Positions 1 through 9,038 are shown, counted from the stretch's first letter. The stretch: 64,000 nt of DNA from JANNAT01 sp031384605 (GCA_031384605.1 JANNAT010000083.1:1-64000); one strand, 5' to 3'. Notes: generated by a model not told the origin, from the letters alone. Numbers and translations are program-made.

Positions 1-127
1 TCTTGCGGCGCTGGCCGTGCTGGCCGGGGCCGTATTCGCGCTTGTTCACCGGGGATTTCGGACGGCCCCAGATGTTTTCGCCCATGCGGCGGTCAATTTT
101 ATACTTGGCAGACGTGCGTTTGGTCAC
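1..127 (-). CDS. rpsD: 30S ribosomal protein S4, 5' part only
   Basis: This is the N-terminal 42 residues of ribosomal protein S4, a primary 16S rRNA binding protein of the small subunit. The reverse strand reads from a GTG at 127 as TKRTSAKYKIDRRMGENIWG and on through PVNKREYGPGQHGQRRK, the conserved S4 N-terminus of the alphaproteobacterial type. An AAGGAG Shine-Dalgarno sequence lies about 8 nt before the GTG, which fixes the start. The gene runs off the left edge of the window, so the S4 RNA-binding domain is not seen. The identification rests on family recognition and is firm. Confidence 0.95.
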   Translation of the reverse strand, partial: MTKRTSAKYKIDRRMGENIWGRPKSPVNKREYGPGQHGQRRK

Positions 128-167
128 GGCTGATCTCCTTCGTTAAACGTGAAGGGCGTTGTCCTTT

Positions 168-248
168 CCCCGGATCAGGTCCGGGGCGACAGGCATCCCC
201 TTGCGGGGTCCACCAACACCAATGAAAAGCCCCGGACTCTCATCCGGG
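168..248. repeat. Two small GC-rich palindromes upstream of rpsD
   Basis: CCCCGGA (168-174) pairs with TCCGGGG (180-186), and a second degenerate copy sits at 230-248. Both belong to the 'CCCCGGAtcaagTCCGGGG' type of intergenic palindrome, which recurs in this window as a long hairpin at 54672-54738 and inside RNase P RNA at 50921-50940. They fall in the leader or promoter region of rpsD. No ORF here looks real. Confidence 0.6.
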
Positions 249-310
249 ACTAACGCGGCTTATACAGGCCGCAACCCCGGTGTCAACACGGGTAGCTTCA
301 TCTGTCCGAA

Positions 311-385
311 AGTATCCTCGGGGGGTGAGGTGCTGCGCACCGAGGGGGGCAGACAGCCCCCCTAAAATTCTTATCTAAGAATTTT
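311..385. repeat. Composite hairpin repeat, copy 1 (behind the Hint gene)
   Basis: Read on the reverse strand, an AT palindrome (364-385, 10-bp arms AAAATTCTTA/TAAGAATTTT) is followed by a GC hairpin (344-362, GGGGGGC agaca GCCCCCC), a GC-rich spacer, and the tail GAGGATAC. The same ordered parts recur at about 23291, 31668, 40401 and 43808. The element starts 14 bp after the stop codon of the Hint gene, so it may act as its terminator. Confidence 0.6.
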
Positions 386-398
386 CCCCGCCAACCAC

Positions 399-1472
399 CT
401 ACGCCGCCATTTCATGCCGCAAGATCGCCGCCTCGGACGCCGAGATATTGCGCCGCGCGTAATCGCCATAGCTGTGCGGATTGTCCGCAATACCCGGCAA
501 GATCGCCAACAACCCAGCGCGCTGACTTTCCTCAACCGTATCAAGGGCGGTGTTCGACGGATGAAAGCTTTCGGTTTCCAACCCGTTGGCCCAGACAATA
601 TTATGCTGTTCCAACAAGATATGCACATAGGTCACTTCACGCAGCGCGTGATCCACCAGGATGCTGGCATCATTGATCAAATCCTCGGCCGCCACCAAAA
701 CTTCAGACGTATTGAACAACGCCTGCGCCGCCGCCCCTTTGATCAGCATCCGGTGTTGGGGGGATACCAGCAAATCATTTTCGGGGCGCCCGATGCCCAG
801 CGCGCCTGCGCGAAACCGGATCGGGCGCAAATGCGGCATCGCATAGAGCCGCGCCCCTGTCATCCGCCGATGTCCGGTCCATAAAATCTGTTGCGGGCCG
901 TTATCGCGCGTCAAAATCATATCGCCGGTGCGCAAGCCTGCGATTTGGCGCGCGCCATCGGGCGTCATCAGCTGCGTCTCGGGGGTAAAACAAATCACCC
1001 CGCCCGCCACCCGCGCGCCCGCCCCGGAATGGGTGCGATCAATCGACGTGCGCACCACCCACAAGTCTTGATTGCACGGTGGCAATTCGCCCACCATCAT
1101 CAACAATTGCGCCCCTGTGTCAGGTACCGGAATAATAGTGACGGTAAAGCTTTGATGGCCGTCAGTTACGATGAACCCCTGGTCGGGCAGCTCTGCGGGG
1201 TCGTCCGCGAGGCTGACTTGCCCGCCCATGCCAGTACCCACGGCAGCACCCACCAACCGCTGCACCATGCGTGCTGCACGTTTTCGTATATCCGCCGCGC
1301 CCTCGGCCCCTTGCAAAAGCAGCAAACCTTGCGGCCCATCCACGCGCACAGCCATACCCGTCCAGCGCCAGGCGGCTCCAACGGATAAAACGTCAAGGGA
1401 TGCGGCGCGAACGCCGTCTACTTCTGTTTGTGACCAGGATATGACGAACGTGCCCAAAGAGCCCGTTTTCAT
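399..1472 (-). CDS. Hint-domain protein
   Basis: A 357-residue protein whose second half is a Hint (hedgehog/intein-type) domain of the kind common in Rhodobacteraceae. The domain starts at Cys161 in CFTPETQLMTPDG, where a Hint nucleophile is expected, continues through GLRTGDMILTRDNGPQQILW and SPQHRMLIKG (His in the block-F-like position), and ends near residue 300. The first 150 residues have no recognisable fold and no signal peptide. In this family such proteins are often extracellular or toxin-like, but the substrate is unknown. It stands alone, with the composite repeat immediately behind it. Confidence 0.8.
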   Translation of the reverse strand: MKTGSLGTFVISWSQTEVDGVRAASLDVLSVGAAWRWTGMAVRVDGPQGLLLLQGAEGAADIRKRAARMVQRLVGAAVGTGMGGQVSLADDPAELPDQGFIVTDGHQSFTVTIIPVPDTGAQLLMMVGELPPCNQDLWVVRTSIDRTHSGAGARVAGGVICFTPETQLMTPDGARQIAGLRTGDMILTRDNGPQQILWTGHRRMTGARLYAMPHLRPIRFRAGALGIGRPENDLLVSPQHRMLIKGAAAQALFNTSEVLVAAEDLINDASILVDHALREVTYVHILLEQHNIVWANGLETESFHPSNTALDTVEESQRAGLLAILPGIADNPHSYGDYARRNISASEAAILRHEMAA

Positions 1473-1576
1473 GCCTGTTTGCCTGCTCGTTTTTTTATCG
1501 TTTCTTATCTGGAAACGTTAACAAGAACCGATTCGCAATTCCATGATTTTGCGATGAAGGCTGACAAAATAATGTC

Positions 1577-2488
1577 TCAGAACTTCATATTCAAACTAAG
1601 CGAGCCCAGAACCTGCCCGTCGGGTTGCTCTTCAAATTCGCGGCCCAGATAGCTAAGCCCATAGAATACTGTCGCTTTTTCGCCTTTCCAATGCACGCCC
1701 GCGCGCATTCTGGTGCGGGTATCCGACAAAGTCGCATCGTCACCAATTGGCAACAACTTGCTGGCGAACACTTGGGTAATATCGCCGCCCAGCACAAAAC
1801 TAACCCCTTTTGCAGGCGATCCATCAATGGCGCGAAATCGCTGCCCTGTGGCCGCATCGCGCAGCATAAGATCATCACGGCCCAACTGACCGATCACCAG
1901 ATCGCCACCAACGCGCACAAACGTCTCCAGCCCCGCTTGCACTTCAACGAAAGGACGCATCCGCGTGGTGCCGGCAATTTCTACCGTCCGGCCCACTTCG
2001 GCGACCAGCGTTGGGTAAATCGCATTGCCCAGCTGGTCATCATAGACGGTGGGTTCTGGCAGGTCCAACAGGTTATGGACAAACCCCTGAAAGCCGCTGA
2101 TCCCGGTTTGCGGCCCGACAAAGGCCAGATCGGCCCCAAGCGCCACATCATTGCCGCGCCAGTCAAAATGCGTGTGCAACCCGAACGCCAACACACCCGC
2201 ATAACGCCGGTCACCGGTCGCAGGGGCCACCAGACTGCCGGGTGCGATGGTTTCGGCACGGGCGCGAAATTCCAGGATCTCGCCAAATGTTTGTGGCAAT
2301 TCCCCAGACCAGCTGATCCCCCGGATCCGGCTGACACTGTAAGATCCGGTGCGCCAGCGATCATGGCCATCGCCTAAGGTGTCATTGCTGAACATCCGGC
2401 CCCAACCCAAGGTGACGCGATCTTGCGCAATCGCCGGGCTGGCAAAGATCAGGCAGCTTAACATGACAGCAAGTATTGGCTTGATCAT
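1577..2488 (-). CDS. LpxR-like outer-membrane lipid A deacylase family protein
   Basis: A predicted 303-residue outer-membrane beta-barrel of the LpxR (DUF2219) family, whose characterised members remove the 3'-acyloxyacyl group from lipid A. The start MIKPILAVML is chosen over an upstream ATG because GGAAAG lies 8 nt before it and a signal peptide follows at once, with cleavage after SPAIA. The mature protein begins QDRVTLGWGRMFSNDTLGDG, carries LGADLAFVGPQTG near the middle, and ends SLSLNMKF with a terminal Phe, as outer-membrane barrels do. Deacylase activity is inferred from family membership only. Confidence 0.75.
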   Translation of the reverse strand: MIKPILAVMLSCLIFASPAIAQDRVTLGWGRMFSNDTLGDGHDRWRTGSYSVSRIRGISWSGELPQTFGEILEFRARAETIAPGSLVAPATGDRRYAGVLAFGLHTHFDWRGNDVALGADLAFVGPQTGISGFQGFVHNLLDLPEPTVYDDQLGNAIYPTLVAEVGRTVEIAGTTRMRPFVEVQAGLETFVRVGGDLVIGQLGRDDLMLRDAATGQRFRAIDGSPAKGVSFVLGGDITQVFASKLLPIGDDATLSDTRTRMRAGVHWKGEKATVFYGLSYLGREFEEQPDGQVLGSLSLNMKF

Positions 2489-2719
2489 TTTCGTCTTTCC
2501 AAAGTTCGGCCCATCAGGTGATCGCATTTTACCTTACCTTAGCTTTGGCCGCTATAGCGTTGGAAAATGGCGGTTGTTGGGCCAACACGGCTGTTGCCGA
2601 ATTGCCCGAACCGGATGAGCGCCGCTTCTGGCCTTACCCTATATCAACATCGGCTAAACACTAGTTAATAGAAAATCGCTTTAGGCGCGGGGCATATCAG
2701 CCGCGCCAAATGAAATATC

Positions 2720-4909
2720 TTATTGCGGTTGCCGCAGCATCGCACAAGCCGCGTCAAAGATACTGTCCGCGGATGGCATGGTTGCCGCATAGGCGGGCCC
2801 GGTTGCGATAAAACTATCGGCGGCGGTTACCCGCGAAACCGGCACCGCGCCACGTTCGGCAAAAAGCGCCATCACCCCTTCGGCCACACCGCCCGTGCGG
2901 CGGCATTCATCCACGATCAGGATCGCTTTGCATCCCGATACCGCCGCTATCAACCCCGCCTCTGGCAAGGGCGACAGCCAGCGCATGTCGATCACCCGCA
3001 CCTTATGCCCGCCAGCCACAAGCCGCAGTTCGGCCTGGCGGCTAAGGTAATAGCCGTTGCCATAGGTCACGATGGCCAGATCGGTGCCACTGCCGTGCTG
3101 GCCTACCTCGCCCAACTTAATGCCATGATCCATAGCAGGATAAAGCGACATCCAACCGCCATCTTTATCCACCCCCAAATCCCGCATCGGATACAGGGCT
3201 ATGGGTTCCAAAAACACCACAACCCGCTGTTCTTGCCGCGCCAGCCGCACGCATTCGCGCAGCATCATCGCCGCATCTGCCCCATTCGACGGGCAGGCCA
3301 AGATCACGCCGGGAATATCGCGGATCACCGCCACCGAATTGTCATTGTGGAAATGCCCGCCAAAGCCTTTCTGATATCCCAATCCCGCAATCCGCAGCAC
3401 CATCGGGTTGGCAAACTGGCCATTGGAAAAGAACGGCAACGTCGCGGCCTCTCCGCGCAACTGATCTTCGGCGTTGTGCAGATAGGCCAGAAACTGAATT
3501 TCCGGCATCGGCACAAAGCCGTTATGCGCCATGCCAATCGCCAGCCCCAGAATGGATTGCTCATCCAGCAAGGTGTCAATCATCCGGCCCGCGCCAAACC
3601 GCGCGTGCAGTTTTTGCGTGACACCATAAACCCCGCCTTTGCGCCCCACATCCTCGCCCATCATCACCAGTTCCGGATGGGTCAACATCAAATCAGTCAG
3701 CGCCCAGTTGATGATCTTGCTCATCGGTTGGGGGTCGCCCATTTGGTTTACATCGCTGCCAAACGCCGCAGCGCGGGCATCAGGGGTGGGGCCATTGTTG
3801 GGTCTGTTCGCGCGGTGCGGCGGGATAATGCTGGCCATCACATCTGCGGCAGATTTCAGGCGGGGGCGCAGAACAACGTCTGCGGCCAGTCCGGTGATAC
3901 GATCACAGGTTTCGGTATAAATCGCCAAAGCCTGATCGGGGGACAGCGCGCCCGACAGGTCCAGCAACCGCACCGAATACAGCAACGGGTCTTGCGCCTC
4001 TTCCGCCTCAACTTCGGCGCGGGGCAGATAGGTTGTTGGAATATCGGCCCCCGCATGGCCATAAAGGCGAATGGTGCGAAGGTGCAAAAACGCCGGTTTG
4101 CGACTGCGGCGAACATAGTCGGCGGCGTCTTGGGCTGCGCCAAAGGTGGCGAACATATCCAAGCCATCGGCGGCAAAATACCGCAGGCCGGGGCGGGCGC
4201 TGAACGTGGCTTCAATCCACCCTGCTGGGGTTTTGGTGGAAATGCCGATACCGTTGTCTTCGCACACAAACAGCAGTGGCAATGGCACCGATTGATACGA
4301 TGTCCATTGCGCGGTGTTAAACGCCCCTTGGGCGGTGGAATGATTGGCCGATGCATCGCCGAACGAGCACATAATAATCGCATCATCCGGCAGGATTGCA
4401 TGTTCTGGGCGATGCTTGCGCGCAGCCCCAATCGAATAGGCCGCGCCCACCGCCTTGGGCAGATGGCTGGCGATTGTCGAAGTTTGCGGCGGGATATTCA
4501 GCGCCTTTGATCCCAGCACCTTGTGCCGCCCGCCCGAGATTGGATCATCCGCGCTGGCCGCAAAGGACAGCAGCATATCCCAAGCCATGTCTTGCCCCGG
4601 CACCTGGCCCCCGCGCGCAATCTGAAACGCCGCATCGCGGTAATGCAGAAACGCCATATCTGTCGGGCGCAAGGCTGCCGCGACCGCTGCCATGCCTTCG
4701 TGCCCCGACGATCCGATGGTGTAAAACCCCTGCCCCGCCTTTTGCATCGCCCGCGCTGTGCGGTCCAACGCACGGCTGGTGCAGGCGGCGCGGTAAATGG
4801 CAACGGCTTGGGTGGCGTTTAGCGGGCCAGCGGGCGGCACACCTTGGGGGAAATCCCGCGCCGCGACCCGCCGCAGAAAGTTCTGATGAACAAGTTCAGC
4901 CCGGTCCAT
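2720..4909 (-). CDS. Fused 2-oxoacid dehydrogenase E1 (alpha plus beta)
   Basis: This single 729-residue chain contains both halves of a thiamine-diphosphate 2-oxoacid dehydrogenase E1, the decarboxylating component of branched-chain or pyruvate-type complexes. The alpha half (about 1-340) carries the ThDP motif from GDASANHS to CEDNGIGIS. After a linker, the beta half (about 390-729) begins MSKIINWALTDLML and contains GEDVGRKGGVYGVT, the catalytic-loop GHFHNDNS and FLEPIALYP. In most bacteria these are two genes. No E2 or E3 gene is nearby, so it must share them or act on its own. The substrate cannot be read from the sequence. The start has only a weak GGGG Shine-Dalgarno. Confidence 0.85.
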   Translation of the reverse strand: MDRAELVHQNFLRRVAARDFPQGVPPAGPLNATQAVAIYRAACTSRALDRTARAMQKAGQGFYTIGSSGHEGMAAVAAALRPTDMAFLHYRDAAFQIARGGQVPGQDMAWDMLLSFAASADDPISGGRHKVLGSKALNIPPQTSTIASHLPKAVGAAYSIGAARKHRPEHAILPDDAIIMCSFGDASANHSTAQGAFNTAQWTSYQSVPLPLLFVCEDNGIGISTKTPAGWIEATFSARPGLRYFAADGLDMFATFGAAQDAADYVRRSRKPAFLHLRTIRLYGHAGADIPTTYLPRAEVEAEEAQDPLLYSVRLLDLSGALSPDQALAIYTETCDRITGLAADVVLRPRLKSAADVMASIIPPHRANRPNNGPTPDARAAAFGSDVNQMGDPQPMSKIINWALTDLMLTHPELVMMGEDVGRKGGVYGVTQKLHARFGAGRMIDTLLDEQSILGLAIGMAHNGFVPMPEIQFLAYLHNAEDQLRGEAATLPFFSNGQFANPMVLRIAGLGYQKGFGGHFHNDNSVAVIRDIPGVILACPSNGADAAMMLRECVRLARQEQRVVVFLEPIALYPMRDLGVDKDGGWMSLYPAMDHGIKLGEVGQHGSGTDLAIVTYGNGYYLSRQAELRLVAGGHKVRVIDMRWLSPLPEAGLIAAVSGCKAILIVDECRRTGGVAEGVMALFAERGAVPVSRVTAADSFIATGPAYAATMPSADSIFDAACAMLRQPQ

Positions 4910-5347
4910 CCGGCACCCCGTTTTGGTAATTCTTGGCTGACACGATCACGGAATGGGGCGGATGCCAAGATGGGCTGCGCCCAATGCGGGATGATACAGA
5001 GGAAAAGCAAAGTAGTGCCGTCAAAGTGGCGCCACTTCGAAACCGGCTGATGACGCTTGCAGTGCAAGCCTCATCGGTTTCGTTGCTCATAAGGCCAAGG
5101 GCCGTTGGGCAAGAGATGTGGGGCAGCATACCGATCATCGGCAATCTGCCCGCACCTGACTGGCTGGCGCGGTTTCGCTTCTGCCGTGGGCAAGCAGGCG
5201 CGGGCAGATTTGTCGTGGGACAAATTTGCCAAGACCACCGGTTCACAAAATGCCCGTCCAGCCGCAAAGCTTAAAAATTCGTAAATTCACGCCCGTAACC
5301 CATTGTTTTCACTCAAACCAGCGCAGCGTCCACGCGTGGACGCCGCC
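4910..5347. other. 438-bp gap with several inverted repeats, no gene seen
   Basis: No convincing gene lies between nrdJ and the E1 gene. The gap is rich in dyads. AATCTGCCCGCACCTG (5143-5158) is answered by CAGGCGCGGGCAGATT (5195-5210), 16-bp arms with one G-U-type mismatch. There is a perfect 14-bp palindrome aagtggcgccactt near 5021-5036, GCTTGCA/TGCAAGC at 5053-5067, and ATTTGTC/GACAAAT near 5208-5225. Reading frames here lack family resemblance and Shine-Dalgarno sites. Part of it must hold the E1 promoter. Confidence 0.5.
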
Positions 5348-7624
5348 CTACCCACACTTCGATTGCCCGCAAGATCCGCAGGTCATGCACCCCTCAACCA
5401 TCCGTAGATTATAATCCCCACAAGACGGGCAGGCCTTGCCGCGCGGGGCCTCTCCCACGGCCATCACCTCGGCATGCGGATCGGATTTCAAGCCCAAACC
5501 CTCGCCCTCGATAAACCCGATGGCCACCAGATGCCGCTCAATCACCCCCCCAATCGCGGCCAGGATTGACGGGATATAGCGCCCATCCACCCAAGCCCCG
5601 CCGCGCGGATCAAACACGGCTTTCAATTCCTCGACCACAAAAGAAATATCCCCGCCCCGCCGGAACACGGCAGAAATCATCCGGGTCAGCGCCACCGTCC
5701 AGGCGAAATGTTCCATGTTCTTGGAATTGATAAACACCTCAAACGGGCGGCGGTGGCCTGCGATGATGATGTCATTGATGGTGATATAAAGCGCATGTTC
5801 GCTGCCCGGCCATTTCACCTTATAGGTCTGCCCCTCCAACGCCGCCGGCCGGTCCAGCGGTTCAGAAAGATACACCACCTCGCCGCCCCCACCGGTTTGC
5901 GGGGCTTCGGCAGGGATTTTATCAGACGATTCCGAAACGGTCAGCACCGATCCCGTCACCGCATTGGGCCGGTAAGTGGTGCAGCCCTTACAGCCCTGAT
6001 CCCAGGCCGCCATGTAAACGTCCGCGAAATCGTCAAAGCTGATGTCTTCGGGGCAGTTGATGGTTTTGGAAATGCTGCTGTCAATCCACTTCTGCGCCGC
6101 CGCCTGCATCCGCACATGATCCAACGGCGGCAGGGTCTGGGCGTTGACGAAATAATCGGGCAGTTCCGCGTCGCCATGGGTTTCACGCCACAGCCGCACG
6201 GCGTAATCAACCACCTCTTCTTCGGTGCGCGACCCGTCTTTTTGCAGCACTTTGCGGGTGTAGGCATAGGCAAACACCGGCTCGATCCCGGAACTGACAT
6301 TGCCCGCATACAGACTGATGGTGCCCGTAGGCGCGATAGACGTCAGCAAAGCGTTACGGATGCCATGGGTGCGGATGGCACCCCGCACATCATCATCCAT
6401 CTGCATCATATTGCCGGAGGCCAGGAATTTATCCGCGTCAAACAGCGGGAACGCGCCCTTTTCGCGCGCCAGATCGACCGAGGCCAAATAAGCCGCCCGC
6501 GCGATGGCATGCATCCAGTCTTCGGTTTGTTTGGCTGCGGCGGGCGATCCATAACGCTGCCCCAGCATCAGCAATGAATCCGCCAGCCCGGTCACTCCCA
6601 ACCCAATCCGCCGTTTCGCCTGCGCCTCGGCGGCCTGCTGCGGTAAGGGGAACCGGCTGGCATCCACCACATTATCCATCATCCGCACGGCGGTGCGCAC
6701 CAGATCATCCAGCGCCGCCAGATCAAGTTTGGCTTTCTTAGTGAACGCCCCGGTGATCAGGGTGGGCAAATTGATGCTGCCCAACAAACACGCGCCATAA
6801 GGCGGCAGGGGTTGTTCGCCGCAGGGGTTGGTCGCAGCAATCGTCTCGCAATAGTTCAGATTGTTCGCGGCATTGATCCGGTCGATGAAAATCACACCGG
6901 GTTCGGCGAAATCATAGGTGTTGCGCATGATGGTATTCCACAAATCACGCGCTTGCACGGTTTGGTAAACTTTACCGCCAAAGATCAACTCCCACGGCCC
7001 ATCCGCCTTGACGGCGGCCATGAAGGGATCAGTGATCAGCACCGAAAGGTTGAACATCCGCAGGCGGGCGGGGTCTTTTTTGGCGGCGATAAATGCCGCA
7101 ATATCCGGGTGATCGCAGCGCATTGTGGCCATCATGGCACCCCGGCGCGACCCGGCCGACATGATGGTGCGGCACATCGCATCCCAGACATCCATGAACG
7201 ACAAGGGGCCGGATGCATCGGCGGCGACGCCCTTAACCTCGGCCCCACGCGGGCGGATCGTGCTGAAATCATAACCGATCCCACCACCCTGCTGCATGGT
7301 CAGCGCGGCCTCTCTCAGCCCATCAAAGATGCCGCCCATGTCATCGGGCACGGTGCCCATGACAAAGCAGTTGAACAGCGTCACCGACCTACCCGTGCCC
7401 GCGCCCGCCGTGATGCGGCCCGCGGGCAGGAATTTGAACCCTTCCAACGCTGCGTAGAATTTTTCTTCCCATTGGGCGGGGTCTTTTTCCACCACCGCCA
7501 GCGCACGGGCAATGCGCCGCCAGCTGTCTTCGACCGTCCCATCAATCGGCGTGCCATCGGCGGCTTTCAGGCGATACTTCATGTCCCAGATTTGCTCGGC
7601 AATGGCAGCGGCGAAAGGGGGCAT
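5348..7624 (-). CDS. nrdJ: Adenosylcobalamin-dependent ribonucleotide reductase
   Basis: Class II ribonucleotide reductase, which makes deoxynucleotides with or without oxygen using coenzyme B12. The 758 residues run from MPPFAAAIAEQIW, through the substrate and allosteric core (LFNCFVMGTVPDD, QQGGGIGYDFS, NLNYCETIAATNPCGEQPLPP with the active-site NxCxE motif, and SIAPTGTISLYAGNVSSGIEP), to a C-terminal Cys-rich tail CPSCGDYNLRM and CMTCGSCGQSKCG that would carry the redox-active thiols. An in-frame ATG 96 nt upstream is rejected: AAGG precedes the chosen ATG and homology begins there. No nrdAB or nrdDG genes are in the window. The promoter lies in the short divergent gap before the DUF4336 gene. 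Confidence 0.95.
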   Translation of the reverse strand: MPPFAAAIAEQIWDMKYRLKAADGTPIDGTVEDSWRRIARALAVVEKDPAQWEEKFYAALEGFKFLPAGRITAGAGTGRSVTLFNCFVMGTVPDDMGGIFDGLREAALTMQQGGGIGYDFSTIRPRGAEVKGVAADASGPLSFMDVWDAMCRTIMSAGSRRGAMMATMRCDHPDIAAFIAAKKDPARLRMFNLSVLITDPFMAAVKADGPWELIFGGKVYQTVQARDLWNTIMRNTYDFAEPGVIFIDRINAANNLNYCETIAATNPCGEQPLPPYGACLLGSINLPTLITGAFTKKAKLDLAALDDLVRTAVRMMDNVVDASRFPLPQQAAEAQAKRRIGLGVTGLADSLLMLGQRYGSPAAAKQTEDWMHAIARAAYLASVDLAREKGAFPLFDADKFLASGNMMQMDDDVRGAIRTHGIRNALLTSIAPTGTISLYAGNVSSGIEPVFAYAYTRKVLQKDGSRTEEEVVDYAVRLWRETHGDAELPDYFVNAQTLPPLDHVRMQAAAQKWIDSSISKTINCPEDISFDDFADVYMAAWDQGCKGCTTYRPNAVTGSVLTVSESSDKIPAEAPQTGGGGEVVYLSEPLDRPAALEGQTYKVKWPGSEHALYITINDIIIAGHRRPFEVFINSKNMEHFAWTVALTRMISAVFRRGGDISFVVEELKAVFDPRGGAWVDGRYIPSILAAIGGVIERHLVAIGFIEGEGLGLKSDPHAEVMAVGEAPRGKACPSCGDYNLRMVEGCMTCGSCGQSKCG

Positions 7625-7776
7625 GGGACTACCTTTGGGGAATGATGTGGCGGAAGGTCCAAGATACGCGCTTGGGGCACGCGGGTCAACGGCGCTGGGT
7701 TGGCGGCGCTGCATTGCCAAGTGGCACTTCGCGCGATAGCGTTTTCGAACTGCTGCACCATCGCCCGAGGACAGCT

Positions 7777-8469
7777 ATGTTGGACCCATTTGGCCGCGAA
7801 ATCTGGATTGCCGATGGCGCAATCGTCAACGCTTATGCTGGATTTCACTATCCCACGCGCATGGCTGTGATCCGCTTGCCCGACAAAAATTTGTTGATCT
7901 GGTCACCCGTCCAGTTGACCGAAACGCTGCGACACGAGGTCGCCGCCTTGGGCGTAGTGCGTCATATTCTGGCGCCAAACAGCCTGCACCACCTGTATTT
8001 GGCTGATTGGCTGCAGGCCTTCCCGACCGCCGTGGCCCATGGCGCCCCCGGATTGGCGGCCAAACGGCGGGATGTCGCTTTTGCCAGCGAACTTGGCGAT
8101 TCTGCCTCGGCAATCTGGGCAGAGGTGGTCGATCAAGTCGTGGTGCGCGGCAATCTGATCACTGACGAAGTGGTATTTTTCCATCGCCCCAGTGGCACGG
8201 TCTTGTTCACCGATCTGATCCAGCAACTTCCCCCAAAATGGTTTCACGGCTGGCGTGGCGTAGTGGCGCGGCTTGATATGATCGCCGGGCCACACCCCGA
8301 GGTACCGCGCAAATTTCGTGTGGCCTTTGTCAACCGAACGGCCGCGCGAAAGTCGGTGGGGCGGATTCTGGACTGGCCCGTCGAAAAGATCGTTATGGCC
8401 CATGGGACCCCGGTTCGGGGCAATGGTATCACAGTGCTGCGCCGGGTTTTCCGATGGCTGATGGGCTGA
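7777..8469 (+). CDS. DUF4336 protein (metallo-hydrolase-like)
   Basis: A 230-residue cytoplasmic protein of the DUF4336 family, distantly related to metallo-beta-lactamase-fold hydrolases. The start MLDPFGREIWIADG has CGAGGA 7 nt ahead; in-frame codons further upstream would overlap the nrdJ control region. Visible blocks are HILAPNSLHHLYLADWLQAF (an HxxH-like histidine pair), DEVVFFHRPSGTVLFTDLIQ and the C-terminal AHGTPV. Catalytic function has not been established for the family, so none is assigned. It diverges from nrdJ and is followed 51 bp later by the DUF1489 gene, possibly as a two-gene unit. Confidence 0.75.
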   Translation: MLDPFGREIWIADGAIVNAYAGFHYPTRMAVIRLPDKNLLIWSPVQLTETLRHEVAALGVVRHILAPNSLHHLYLADWLQAFPTAVAHGAPGLAAKRRDVAFASELGDSASAIWAEVVDQVVVRGNLITDEVVFFHRPSGTVLFTDLIQQLPPKWFHGWRGVVARLDMIAGPHPEVPRKFRVAFVNRTAARKSVGRILDWPVEKIVMAHGTPVRGNGITVLRRVFRWLMG

Positions 8470-8520
8470 ACCCGGCTTGAAGTTGCGCCGCCAGACACTA
8501 TCCTAGGGTTCGGGGGTAAC

Positions 8521-8946
8521 ATGACACTGAACATCCTGAAATTATGCGTCGGCGCGGAGTCGGTTGAAGATCTCACCGATTGGCACCGCGCGCATGCCCA
8601 TGTCTGGAAAGCGGGCACCACCGAACACGTCACCCGCATGACGCCAAAACGTGAGAAGGAATTGCTGGAAGGTGGATCGCTGTATTGGGTGATCAAAGGG
8701 GCCATTCAGGCCCGCCAACGCATATTGGATTTGCAAGATCGACGCGGGTCGGATGGCATCGCGCGTTGTGCTTTGGTGCTGGATGCCGAAGTGATCCGGG
8801 TTGAAGCCGCCGCCCGCCGCCCGTTTCAGGGCTGGCGGTATCTGGTTGGGTCGGAGGCCCCGCGTGATCTGCCCAAAGGTCGGAAACTGGACGATGCCTT
8901 GCCGCCCGCTTTGGCACAGGCGCTGGCGGAAATCGGGCTATATTAG
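8521..8946 (+). CDS. DUF1489 family protein
   Basis: A 141-residue cytoplasmic protein of the DUF1489 family, conserved in Alphaproteobacteria and of unknown function. Family-typical segments are HVWKAGTTEHVTRMTPKRE near residue 28, GGSLYWVIKGAIQARQRILD near 51 and RPFQGWRYL near 99. GGGGGT precedes the ATG. It lies 51 bp after the DUF4336 gene on the same strand and is followed directly by a dispersed 90-bp palindromic element that may terminate it. Confidence 0.8.
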   Translation: MTLNILKLCVGAESVEDLTDWHRAHAHVWKAGTTEHVTRMTPKREKELLEGGSLYWVIKGAIQARQRILDLQDRRGSDGIARCALVLDAEVIRVEAAARRPFQGWRYLVGSEAPRDLPKGRKLDDALPPALAQALAEIGLY

Positions 8947-8947
8947 A

Positions 8948-9038
8948 GGGTTTCGAGTTTAAGTTGGATCAGAATTCAAACCAAAAGTGTTTGAATTCTG
9001 ATGCTTAAGCTTTCAATGACAACTCAAAACGCTTTAAA
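8948..9038. repeat. Dispersed ~90-bp palindromic element, copy A
   Basis: The core is a perfect hairpin: ATCAGAATTCAAAC (8968-8981) pairs with GTTTGAATTCTGAT (8989-9002) around a 7-nt loop. It is flanked by degenerate outer arms (gggtttcgagtt and aactcaaaacgcttt). The reverse complement of a second copy (37202-37293) matches nearly base for base across the whole length. Copy A begins 1 bp after the DUF1489 stop codon. It may serve as a terminator or REP-like mobile palindrome. Confidence 0.85.

Noticed and set aside
2723..4510. 595-residue open frame antisense to the E1 gene
   Set aside because: It mirrors the real gene's codon bias, has no family resemblance or ribosome site, and is His/Arg/Gln-rich as antisense frames of GC-rich genes usually are.
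4896..5267. 123-residue minus-strand frame before the E1 gene
   Set aside because: It runs into the E1 gene out of frame, lacks a ribosome site, and its composition (Ser/Cys/Arg) is not that of a real protein in this genome.
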